Source: Candidatus Manganitrophus noduliformans
Lineage (GTDB): Bacteria > Nitrospirota > Nitrospiria > SBBL01 > Manganitrophaceae
Assembly (NCBI RefSeq): GCF_012184425.1
Contig: NZ_VTOW01000002.1
Coordinates: 868,001 to 932,000 of the forward strand
Reading direction: 5' to 3'
DNA: 64,000 nt
Below the pieces are notes generated by a model. The model was not told the DNA's origin and searched no databases. It saw nothing but the letters and a program-made list of their open reading frames with translations. Below, piece by piece: positions 37,706 through 45,389 of this stretch. Position 1 is the first letter of the stretch, and each line of letters begins with the position of its first letter. The translations under genes and the position numbers were made by a program.

Positions 37706-37913
37706 CCTCTCCTTATAAATTATGAACTGTCGTCCATGCGGTTCCGATCGATGCCCGCAGGGAAAAGCGGCGGCGCGCCGTGGAAAAGGACGATCACCGC
37801 CGAGCCCTTCCGCCCCCGACAACGTCGGCATATCATACCTGAATGGAATTAACCTTACAAGTTTTTTTGAGCGGGCAGAATGACCGCCGCATTTCGAGCG
37901 GACCCGAAGTCCG

Positions 37914-39083
37914 TCAGGACGCCGTTTGGTTCGGAGTGACCGCCGGCGCCGAGACCGCCTCCCGCTTGCGCTGGAAGATCCGGCGCCACGCCATGGCGAG
38001 ACCGGTCCAGGCGAGCATGATCCCTCCCATCGCCCCGATAAGAGCGATGATTTGACCCGGAATTCCCCCCGCCACGCCGGTGTGGATCGGCCGGACCCAC
38101 GCGCGCAACGTTCTTCCGAGGTTGTATTCGGAAAACGGCTCCCATTTCACGACCTCCGCCGTCACCGGGTTGAGCGTCAGCAATGAGCGCGGGCTCGGAT
38201 GCCAGGTCGCCGGCTCCTGAATAAAAACGGTCGCCGGCCCCTCCGCCTGTTGCGGGAAGCGGAGCCGGATCGACGCCCAGCCGGGCGCCTGCGCCTCCGC
38301 GCGCGCCCAGAGGGGATCGACCCGGTCAAGGGGAAATTCAAGGGGAGGCCCGGGGGGGACGGTCTGCCGGGCCGGAGGGGGCTCATTTCCGGCGAGCCTG
38401 TAGAGAAGATCGTTGGCCCACCGGTACGACATGACCAGTCCGGTCAGGGTGATGACGACGAGAAGCGGCGCGCACCAGAAACCGATCACGTTATGGCGGT
38501 TCCAATCGCGCGCCTTCCCTTGCAAGCGCGGGTTGAAGCGGGTCACCGCTTTGAGCGTCGTGCCGGCCCACCGCCTCGGCCACCAGAGGTAGACCCCGGT
38601 GACGACCAGGATCAGGAACGCGGCGTTGGAGACGCCGGTGACCGGCCTTCCGATCTCCCGCGAGCCGAGCCAGCGATGCCAGTCTTGAATGTCATGCATG
38701 AGCTTGTGGATCTTCGAGCCTTGTCCCAAGACGTCGCCGGTATAGGGATTCACGAAGAGCGTCCCCTCCCGGCCGAAGCTGACCCCGGCGGAGGAGGTCG
38801 GCTCGGAGCGCATCGAAACACCGCTCGGAGGGACCTCCGGAAATGCTTCCCGCGCCTTCGCCACGATCGTCTCCATGTTCAATCTTTGCGCGCCCGGAGC
38901 GGGGGGGGGCACGTTCCGAACCCCCCGCTCCGCGAAATCGACGATCTGCGGCTCGAAGGCGATCAGCGCGCCGGTCACCGACATCACCAGAATCACGACA
39001 CCGGCGACGGTTCCCGCCGCGAGATGGATCCAGAATAGGATATTCCGGAACGTCATCGCCGGTTTGGCCGATACTTTCTCCAT
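37914..39083 (-). CDS. PepSY-associated TM protein of iron uptake
   Basis: 389 residues with GGAGGGA 7 nt before ATG. Four membrane helices: FRNILFWIHLAAGTVAGVVIL near the N-terminus, AAFLILVVTGVYLWWPRRW, FWCAPLLVVITLTGLVMSYRW, and GQIIALIGAMGGIMLAWTG near the C-terminus. Between them lies a periplasmic PepSY-like part (TIVAKAREAFPEVPPSGVS). Conserved histidines in helices (WIHLAAG, IQDWHRWLG, RPIHTGVAG) suggest haem binding. Such proteins (FoxB/PiuB class) reduce or release iron from siderophores at the inner membrane. Last gene of the iron operon. Confidence 0.88.
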   Translation of the reverse strand: MEKVSAKPAMTFRNILFWIHLAAGTVAGVVILVMSVTGALIAFEPQIVDFAERGVRNVPPPAPGAQRLNMETIVAKAREAFPEVPPSGVSMRSEPTSSAGVSFGREGTLFVNPYTGDVLGQGSKIHKLMHDIQDWHRWLGSREIGRPVTGVSNAAFLILVVTGVYLWWPRRWAGTTLKAVTRFNPRLQGKARDWNRHNVIGFWCAPLLVVITLTGLVMSYRWANDLLYRLAGNEPPPARQTVPPGPPLEFPLDRVDPLWARAEAQAPGWASIRLRFPQQAEGPATVFIQEPATWHPSPRSLLTLNPVTAEVVKWEPFSEYNLGRTLRAWVRPIHTGVAGGIPGQIIALIGAMGGIMLAWTGLAMAWRRIFQRKREAVSAPAVTPNQTAS

Positions 39084-39098
39084 TTTTCCATCCCTCCT

Positions 39099-39779
39099 CT
39101 AACTCACCTCCGACCAATGCCGCAGAAGGTTGTGATAAACGCCGGTCAACTGCACGACCGACGGATGGCCCGGGTCCCGCTCCAGCCGCTGGATCCCCAG
39201 ATCGAGATCGAACAGGATCGATCGCCGGGCATCATCGCGGACCATGCTCTGAATCCAAAAGAAGGAAGCGAGGCGGGTCCCGCGCGTCACCGGCCGGACA
39301 TGATGAAGACTCGTCGAAGGATAGAGAACCAGGTGGCCGGCCGACAGCTTTATACTTTGCACGCCATAGGTGTCTTCCACCACCAGATCACCCCCCTCGT
39401 ATTCGTCCGGCGCGCACAGGAAGAGGGTCGCCGAAAGATCGGTGCGTATTTTGTAGGGGGTCCCCGGAACCTGCCGGACGGCGTTGTCGACGTGGGTGCC
39501 GAACGACTGGCCGTCTTGATAGCGATTGAAGAGCGGCGGGAAAACCTTCAACGGCAGGGCCGCCGAAATGAACAGCGGACTTTTCCCGAGCGCTTCCAGG
39601 ATCATCTCGCCGACTTTGACCGCGGCGGGATGGCCCTCCCGCACCTGCATGTTCTCCTTCGCCCTGGCCGATTGATGGCCCGCGGTGACGCGCCCGTCGA
39701 CCCAGTCGGCCTGCTCCAGGACTCTTCGGGCCTCAATAAGCTGCTCCTTCGTCAATATATCGGGGATACTCAATAACAT
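39099..39779 (-). CDS. PKHD-type Fe(II)/2-oxoglutarate hydroxylase (PiuC family)
   Basis: 226 residues. [34 protein letters not shown] is the PiuC/YbiX start. The 2-His-1-Asp iron site is FGTHVDN plus the distal His in [11 protein letters not shown], whose Arg binds 2-oxoglutarate. The family regularly neighbours TonB-dependent catecholate receptors such as Fiu/PiuA, as here. The substrate is unknown; a role in processing catecholate siderophores is often suggested. Confidence 0.93.
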   Translation of the reverse strand: MLLSIPDILTKEQLIEARRVLEQADWVDGRVTAGHQSARAKENMQVREGHPAAVKVGEMILEALGKSPLFISAALPLKVFPPLFNRYQDGQSFGTHVDNAVRQVPGTPYKIRTDLSATLFLCAPDEYEGGDLVVEDTYGVQSIKLSAGHLVLYPSTSLHHVRPVTRGTRLASFFWIQSMVRDDARRSILFDLDLGIQRLERDPGHPSVVQLTGVYHNLLRHWSEVS

Positions 39780-39796
39780 GGTTGTCTCCTTTCATC

Positions 39797-42091
39797 TTAG
39801 AATTGAAAGTCGGCCGAGGCGATCGCCGACCGCCCCGCGCCGGGGATGAAGTGGCCGCCGCCGACCGACTGGATATATTCCTCATCGGCCAGATTGAATC
39901 CGTTGACCCGAAGGGTCAGGCTCTCGGTCGCCCGGTAGGCGACCATCGCGTCGAAGTGCCAGTAGCTCGGCGCGGTCCGTTGGTTGTTGACGTTCGAGAA
40001 ACGGTCACCGACGAACTGCGCACCTCCCCCGACTTCGAGATTCCACGGCAACTGGTGGGTCGTCCAGAGGCTGAAGGAGTGCTTCGGCGTATTGGCCAGC
40101 TCGTTTCCGACCACCGCCGCGTTGAGCGATTCGACCACTTCGCTGTTCATAAGGGCATAGCCGCCGAAGAGCTGCCATTGATCGGTGACGTTTCCGGCGA
40201 CGCTCAGCTCCACGCCGTCGACCCGCTCTTTCCCCTCCAGGACGATCACGTCGGTGGGGTCGACCGGGTCCTGGGTCCGCGCGTTGGTCTTCTCGGTCCG
40301 GAAGAGGGCCACCGTAAAGGCAAGACGCTCCTCGAAGAGATTCCACTTCGTTCCGATTTCATAGGTCCGGCTCTCCTCCGGCTCGGTGTCGACGTTGGCC
40401 GCGGCCGTGACGCTGCTGCTCAAGGTCAACCCCTCCCCGGCGGGATTAAACGACGTTCCGTAGGCGGCGTAGAGGCTCCCGTTCGCCGTCGGCTTGAAGA
40501 CGACGCCGGCCCGCCAGCTGAGCATCCGGTCGGTCCGCTCCAGCGGGGTAACCATTCCATCGGCCGCGCGGGATTGGTAGTCAAGGTCGAAGTAGTCCCA
40601 CCGCAGGCCGCCGGTGACCTCCCATCGCTCGCCGAGTCCGAGGGTGTCGAAGAGGTAGACCGCCCCGGCCTTCGCGGTTGCGTCATTTTTGGCGCCGGTC
40701 CGCCGGACCGAGTCGGGATAGGGGTCGTCCGGATTCGGGTTGAAGAGATCTGTCTGCGACAGCGGCCCTGTCCGGAGATAGTTGACCGAAGTTTCATGGC
40801 TGTATTCGATCCCGGTCGTCACCGCATGGTCGATCCCGCCGGTCCGGAACCGGAGGGTCAGGTCGGTCAGGTTGGCGAGAATCGTGTCGGTCTGGTCGCG
40901 CGATTGCAGATTCCGGTTGATCACCGTCCCCTGCACCGTCGCCGGTCCCGGATCTAAATCGGCAAAGCGCGGGGCGGTGGTGACCGAGTCGCGCCGGGTC
41001 TGGCCGTAGCGGGTCAGATTGCGGAGGCTGAAGGAAGAGCTGAAATCGTGCGCGATCTCCGCGGTGGCGATGTCGGTGATCACCTCGTCGAAATCGCGAT
41101 CCTTGAGGCCGTAGAAATTGCTGAAGTCGACCGGCGCCGCCTCATCGGCGTAGGTCGCCAGCACCGGGTCGCTGTTGCCGGCCGGCACCCAGGGGATGCC
41201 GTAGTCGGGCATGTTGTCCTGATCGAGATGGGAGTAGCTGAGGGTCAGCCGGGTCGGCGTGTCGAGGCCGAAGGCGATCGACGGGGCGACTCCCCAGCGC
41301 TGGTTGGTCACCTCGTCGCGGCCGGGAACGTCGGCGTCGTGCCAGAGGGCATTGAGGCGAAGGGAGGTTCCCTGTAATCCTTCCAGAGGCTGGTTGAGGT
41401 CGAGGGTCGCCCGTTTGTAATTATCGGTGCCGATCCCGATCGTCCCTCCGTAGAAGGGATCGAGGAGCGGCCGCTTGCTGACCAGATTGATCGCGCCGCC
41501 GGTCGAGCCGCGCCCGGCGTACGAAGAAGCGGGGCCTTTGAATACCTCGACCTGTGAGATGTTGAACGGATCGCGGAAATAGCCGCCGAAATCGCGGACG
41601 CCGTCGATGAAGAGGTCGGTCCGGGCGTTAAATCCGCGGATCGACAGGTTGTCGGCGGGCGGCCCCCCTCCCCCTTCTCCCGCCTGGAGGGAGATGCCGG
41701 GGACGTTGCGCAGCACGTCGCGCAGCGTCGTCGCCCCCCGCTCTTCGATCACCGCCTCGGGAATCACGGTGACCGTCTGCGGGATGTCGACCAGCGGCTG
41801 GGTAAATTTCGGCGAGGCGGGCGCTTCGGGCTTGTAGGAGTCCTCATCTCTTTCCTGTTGCCCCGGCACCACCACCTCCGGAAGGACGGCCGACTCCTCG
41901 TTGGTCTGCTGCGCCCAGGCGACCGTCCCCATGCCGATCAAAGCCGCCGCGCCGATGACGCTGACGATCGATTGGGCGAAACGCCCTTTGCGCGGTCTGA
42001 TCTCTGCAGGGGATTGTTTTACGCTTCTTTTCTTCGCCGTCGCTTCCGCCAGCCGCCGGTTGCGGCGGCAGGTCCGTTTCAATTGTCTCAT
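39797..42091 (-). CDS. TonB-dependent siderophore receptor (Fiu/PiuA-like)
   Basis: 764 residues. A long basic N-terminus precedes the signal (SIVSVIGAAALIGMGTVAWAQQ). Then come the TonB box region, plug domain (QPLVDIPQTVTVIPEAVIEE, TTLRDVLRNVPGI, SIRGFNARTDLFIDGVRDFG, VFKGPASSYAGRGSTGGAIN) and a 22-strand barrel ending AIASADFQF with the terminal Phe. It imports a ferric siderophore, most likely catecholate given PiuC next door. Energy comes from the ExbBD-TonB proteins encoded upstream. Confidence 0.95.
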   Translation of the reverse strand: MRQLKRTCRRNRRLAEATAKKRSVKQSPAEIRPRKGRFAQSIVSVIGAAALIGMGTVAWAQQTNEESAVLPEVVVPGQQERDEDSYKPEAPASPKFTQPLVDIPQTVTVIPEAVIEERGATTLRDVLRNVPGISLQAGEGGGGPPADNLSIRGFNARTDLFIDGVRDFGGYFRDPFNISQVEVFKGPASSYAGRGSTGGAINLVSKRPLLDPFYGGTIGIGTDNYKRATLDLNQPLEGLQGTSLRLNALWHDADVPGRDEVTNQRWGVAPSIAFGLDTPTRLTLSYSHLDQDNMPDYGIPWVPAGNSDPVLATYADEAAPVDFSNFYGLKDRDFDEVITDIATAEIAHDFSSSFSLRNLTRYGQTRRDSVTTAPRFADLDPGPATVQGTVINRNLQSRDQTDTILANLTDLTLRFRTGGIDHAVTTGIEYSHETSVNYLRTGPLSQTDLFNPNPDDPYPDSVRRTGAKNDATAKAGAVYLFDTLGLGERWEVTGGLRWDYFDLDYQSRAADGMVTPLERTDRMLSWRAGVVFKPTANGSLYAAYGTSFNPAGEGLTLSSSVTAAANVDTEPEESRTYEIGTKWNLFEERLAFTVALFRTEKTNARTQDPVDPTDVIVLEGKERVDGVELSVAGNVTDQWQLFGGYALMNSEVVESLNAAVVGNELANTPKHSFSLWTTHQLPWNLEVGGGAQFVGDRFSNVNNQRTAPSYWHFDAMVAYRATESLTLRVNGFNLADEEYIQSVGGGHFIPGAGRSAIASADFQF

Positions 42092-42139
42092 TCTCGGATG
42101 TTCCTTTCTCTTTTAGAGGTGAGTGTTTTGATTTTGAAC

Positions 42140-43012
42140 CTATTGTAAATGGAACCGGATCGGGAGGGTCACCTTGCAGGCGACCGGCTCCCCCTCCCGG
42201 TTGTAGGCCGGGGTGAAGACCGCCTCCCGGACTTTGCGAAGGGCCACTTCGTTCAAGGCTTCGTCGCTTCCCTGCAACAGACGGACATCCCTTACCCGGC
42301 CGGCCGCGTCGATGAAAACCGAGAGGAGCACCCGTCCGTCCTTCCCCCTCCGGCGCGCCGAGCGGGGGTAGTCGCGGGGGGTGATGAGATTGTCGACCCA
42401 TTGAGGGAGTTTGGCGACTTGAGCGGCGGAAAGGTAGCGGCCCGCGGCGCCGGCCGATCCCCCGGACACCCCGCCCATCTCCCCGCCGGGAGTCCCCCCC
42501 GGAATTCCCCCGGTCACACCCCCGGGTTCGCCGCTCTCCGCCGCGGCGACGGAGACAGGTTCTTCTGCGGCGGACTCGCCCGCGTCTGTCTCCTGAGCCT
42601 CCACGGAAGAGACCCCCGAAGGAGCCTCCTCCGTGGAGGGGGTTTCAGGCGCTTCCGGAACCTCCGGAAGATCGGAGGAGACTTCCGAAACGACCGGCGG
42701 GATGATCGCTTCCGGCTTCGGCGGCGTCTCCTTCTGGGGGAGAGAAGACGCCGCCGCCCGCTTCTTCGCGACGGTCCGGACCGGAGCGGGCGTTGTTTTC
42801 GCCTGGGCTCCCGGTCCCGGCGGCGGGGGCGGGGCGGGGGGAGCCGGTAAAAGCGACGTCATGGAGAGGTCGAGTTCGGCCACAACGCGGGGGGATGGCT
42901 CGACGGCCGAGGTCAAGGTATAGTAGACCCCGCCGCCCAATCCGGCATGGACGAGGGTTGAGAGAAAGATCCCGATACTTGTGCCGCTGAATATCTGCTT
43001 AAGGAGAATCAT
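42140..43012 (-). CDS. tonB: Energy transducer TonB
   Basis: 290 residues. One N-terminal membrane helix (IFLSTLVHAGLGGGVYYTL; the SxxxH motif is present as STLVH), a long Pro/Glu/Gly-rich periplasmic spacer (about 55-200), and the C-terminal TonB domain (ITPRDYPRSARRRGKDGRVLLSVFIDAAGRV...AVFTPAYNREGEPVACKVTLPI, YP motif included). It passes proton-motive energy to the receptor. It starts 1 nt past the exbD stop region. Confidence 0.94.
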   Translation of the reverse strand: MILLKQIFSGTSIGIFLSTLVHAGLGGGVYYTLTSAVEPSPRVVAELDLSMTSLLPAPPAPPPPPGPGAQAKTTPAPVRTVAKKRAAASSLPQKETPPKPEAIIPPVVSEVSSDLPEVPEAPETPSTEEAPSGVSSVEAQETDAGESAAEEPVSVAAAESGEPGGVTGGIPGGTPGGEMGGVSGGSAGAAGRYLSAAQVAKLPQWVDNLITPRDYPRSARRRGKDGRVLLSVFIDAAGRVRDVRLLQGSDEALNEVALRKVREAVFTPAYNREGEPVACKVTLPIRFHLQ

Positions 43013-43013
43013 C

Positions 43014-43430
43014 TTAAGGCGACGCCCCCTGCTCCGACGCCAACGCCACCCGCGTGACCCCCGATTGCTTGATCGCGTCGAGAACGCCGACCACCTGTTG
43101 GTAGTGAATCCCGCCGTCGGCGGACAATGTCACCCGCACGCCGGGATTCAACTCCGCCTCGCGCGCCAGGTTCGCCTTCAGGCCGTTGAGATCGACCGCT
43201 TCTTCCATCAAATAAAGACGGCCGTCGCCGTCGAGCGAGACGATCAGGCCGGCGGCGGTGGGAGGGGCCTCCGCCGCGGCGGTCTTGGGGAGATTGATCT
43301 TCAGCTCCCCGTTGGAGGTAAAATGGGCCGTGACCATAAAGATGATCAGGAGCACCAGCACCACGTCGACCAGCGGCGTGACATTGATGCCGGTGACCGC
43401 CCCGTCGTCGCCGGAATCCGATCCGCTCAT
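43014..43430 (-). CDS. exbD: ExbD/TolR biopolymer transport protein
   Basis: 138 residues, one membrane helix with the proton-carrying Asp (INVTPLVDVVLVLLIIFMV), then a periplasmic TolR-like domain. Overlaps exbB by 4 nt. It forms the motor with ExbB. Confidence 0.94.
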   Translation of the reverse strand: MSGSDSGDDGAVTGINVTPLVDVVLVLLIIFMVTAHFTSNGELKINLPKTAAAEAPPTAAGLIVSLDGDGRLYLMEEAVDLNGLKANLAREAELNPGVRVTLSADGGIHYQQVVGVLDAIKQSGVTRVALASEQGASP

Positions 43431-44107
43431 GCGCGCACCTCTTCCTTCTCCTCTTCCGTTGCGCCGACAAGGCGATGTTGGTCCCGCTTGGTTTCATCCC
43501 TCAAATAGACCTGCATCCTGTGAATGAGGCTCTGGGCGTTGGCGCTCACCCGCTTTACCTTCGTGTGAAAGGCATTGTTGGCCGCCACCGCCGGGATCGC
43601 CACGAAAATTCCGAACGCCGTGGCGATCAGCGCCGAGGAGATGCCGACCATCACGACGCCGATCCCCGACTGCCCGCTGGTGGCGAGGTCGTTGAAGGCT
43701 TTGATGATGCCGAGGACCGTGCCGAACAATCCGATGAACGGCGCGTTGTTCCCGAGACTCCCGAGGATGATCAAATTCCGCTCCAACGCGGCCCGCTCCA
43801 GCACCAGACGGGAGGTCATCGCTTCCGACACGGAGGCCGGCCCTTTGGCAAAGTGCGCCAGCCCCGCCGCCGCCACCCGCGCTTCGACCCCCCGTCCGTT
43901 CTCCGCCGCCTGCCGCGCACCCGCCAGATCTCCCTCTTCCAAGCAACCGGCCAACGTCTCCAGAAAACGCGGAAAGTCGAGCCGGTTTTTCCGGAAAACC
44001 CACCCCCGCTCCAGCATGACCCCCAAAGAAACCACGCTGGCGGCGACGAGCAGCCAGAGCACCCATATATCCCCCAAGAGGGCCAACCGATGAAAGACCG
44101 CGTCCAT
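43427..44107 (-). CDS. exbB: ExbB/TolQ proton-channel protein
   Basis: 226 residues, three membrane helices (DIWVLWLLVAASVVSLGVML; NNAPFIGLFGTVLGIIKAF; ISSALIATAFGIFVAIPAVAANN) with the MotA/TolQ/ExbB signature GLFGTVxGI. First gene of the iron operon, about 130 nt downstream of a Fur-box-like site and 59 nt past a hairpin with a U-tract. Confidence 0.94.
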   Translation of the reverse strand: MDAVFHRLALLGDIWVLWLLVAASVVSLGVMLERGWVFRKNRLDFPRFLETLAGCLEEGDLAGARQAAENGRGVEARVAAAGLAHFAKGPASVSEAMTSRLVLERAALERNLIILGSLGNNAPFIGLFGTVLGIIKAFNDLATSGQSGIGVVMVGISSALIATAFGIFVAIPAVAANNAFHTKVKRVSANAQSLIHRMQVYLRDETKRDQHRLVGATEEEKEEVRA

Positions 44108-44149
44108 AAGATTCCTCCTACCTGAAAAAAGATCGCCCGCCCCGTTTCC

Positions 44150-44201
44150 GCCCGGTGAAAATAAAAAAGCCCAAAGCCGAAGTGATTCGGCTTTGGGCTT
44201 T
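44150..44201 (-). terminator. Strong hairpin plus U-tract between Fur box and exbB
   Basis: A perfect 16-bp stem, AAAGCCCAAAGCCGAA (44166-44181) / TTCGGCTTTGGGCTTT (44186-44201), GTGA loop, followed on the minus strand by TTTTTTATTTT. By sequence it is an intrinsic terminator. It lies after the predicted promoter and before exbB, so it may be a leader attenuator, or the end of the 44415 gene's transcript. Confidence 0.75.
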
Positions 44202-44239
44202 GGGCCAATATGCTACGGCGCGAGCCTCACTGACTGGAA

Positions 44240-44256
44240 TTGAGAATCAATCTCAA
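44240..44256 (-). promoter_or_regulatory. Fur-box-like operator
   Basis: TTGAGAATCAATCTCAA is a near-perfect palindrome (TGAGA/TCTCA) of the GATAATGATAATC class. It lies at the expected start-point of the promoter below, ahead of an iron-uptake operon. Confidence 0.6.
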
Positions 44257-44266
44257 TATCATCGAC

Positions 44267-44296
44267 AAGATACTCCATCCGGATTTACGGTGTCAA
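44267..44296 (-). promoter_or_regulatory. Candidate sigma-70 promoter of the exbB operon
   Basis: Minus strand TTGACA (44296-44291), 18-nt spacer, TATCTT (44272-44267). The Fur-like palindrome begins 10 nt downstream. Confidence 0.55.
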
Positions 44297-44414
44297 TATC
44301 TTTTTTTAATTGAATGAAAAGAATGGGAGACGAATGTTGCTCGGGGTCGGGAGTGGGAGTTCGTTTCGGTCGTGCGCGGTCGCCGACGGGGGCGCGAAAG
44401 AAGCGCGAACGGAC

Positions 44415-45173
44415 TCACGGCGTCCAACTCGCGTTCTGTGTAGCGACGGTGTGGGGCAGCGGGTCCGACGGGATCGGCAGGTAGGGATAGCGGCCGAACA
44501 GGGTGTCGAAATCGTGGCCTGCCTTGATCCCGCGGATGAGACGGAAAAGCCCTTCCGAGCCGGCGCGGGAGTGCCACTCTCCGACGACTTGCCTCGCCGT
44601 GCCGTAGCTCCGCTGCCCATCGGCCCAGGGGACCGCATTGCCGAGAAGTTTGAGCGCCGGAGCGCCCCGGCCGTTGTCGGTGGCCCGAAGCCACGTATCG
44701 ATGGTGTAGTCGGGGTCTTGGCTGACCAGAACCGCCAGCCCCTCATCGAACCAGGGTGGGATCGCATGCCAGGCCCTGAAATCACCGACCCGGCGGTAAA
44801 GCTCGACATGCGTCAACTCGTGAGAGATCGTCACCAGGCCGAGTCCGCGGGGAGAGAGCAACACTCTGGACGATCCATACGCTTTTCCTCTTGCGGTCAC
44901 ACCGCCGTTTGAAACAAAACAAGCCTCGGTGGAGCAAGCATAAATCGTAGGGTTGCCTTTGAGACGGCCGAAGAAATCCGAGACGCGCGCCTTCGCGGCG
45001 CCGATCGTCTCCAGCAATGTCTCGCGTTGGGAGGACGGCATCGACGCATCGACATAAACGCCGTCGTCGATCTGAACGAATCCGAACCAGGTGGGGGCAA
45101 AAAGCTTGGCGCTCCGGAAGGTGCTGCACCCGGATAGGATAATTATCAGAACAATGAGAAAAATTCTTCGCAT
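44415..45173 (-). CDS. Lipoprotein with gluzincin metallopeptidase motif
   Basis: 252 residues. Signal with lipobox LSG|C near residue 15. TISHELTHVELYRR supplies the HExxH zinc motif (about residue 118), and PPWFDEGLAVLVSQD, about 27 residues later, supplies the third ligand Glu in the order used by gluzincins. Placement suggests a periplasmic or outer-membrane-anchored peptidase. It sits alone between the iron-operon control region and lhr. Confidence 0.72.
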   Translation of the reverse strand: MRRIFLIVLIIILSGCSTFRSAKLFAPTWFGFVQIDDGVYVDASMPSSQRETLLETIGAAKARVSDFFGRLKGNPTIYACSTEACFVSNGGVTARGKAYGSSRVLLSPRGLGLVTISHELTHVELYRRVGDFRAWHAIPPWFDEGLAVLVSQDPDYTIDTWLRATDNGRGAPALKLLGNAVPWADGQRSYGTARQVVGEWHSRAGSEGLFRLIRGIKAGHDFDTLFGRYPYLPIPSDPLPHTVATQNASWTP

Positions 45174-45389
45174 CTGCCCCCCTCACGATCAAGGTGGCCC
45201 GCCGCCTAGTATAAAACCCCGCGGTGTTTCACGGTCGCTTCGAGTGCGTAGTTAATCTCTCAAGTAGTCCGGTTCTGTTAAGGCAATCCACACTCTACCA
45301 CAATTCTCATTCTCATCCACGTGAAAAATGCCGGTCCTTCCCTTTCCTATTTCCTCTCGCTCTTCCCTACCCCCCTCCCAAAGTGTATA
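45174..45389. other. Intergenic region between divergent genes
   Basis: About 215 nt between the divergent lipoprotein and lhr. A TATAAT-like hexamer lies just before ATG 45390; nothing else stands out. Confidence 0.3.

Larger units (their letters stand above)
44108..44414. other. Control region of the iron operon
   Basis: No gene. In minus-strand order it holds a -35/-10 promoter (44296-44267), a Fur-box-like palindrome (44256-44240) and a strong hairpin with U-tract (44201-44150) ahead of exbB. Confidence 0.6.

Noticed and set aside
35491-37725. 744-codon plus-strand ORF opposite the GT2 gene
   Set aside because: Arg/Pro/Glu-rich shadow with no domain; the GT2 protein on the other strand has all motifs.
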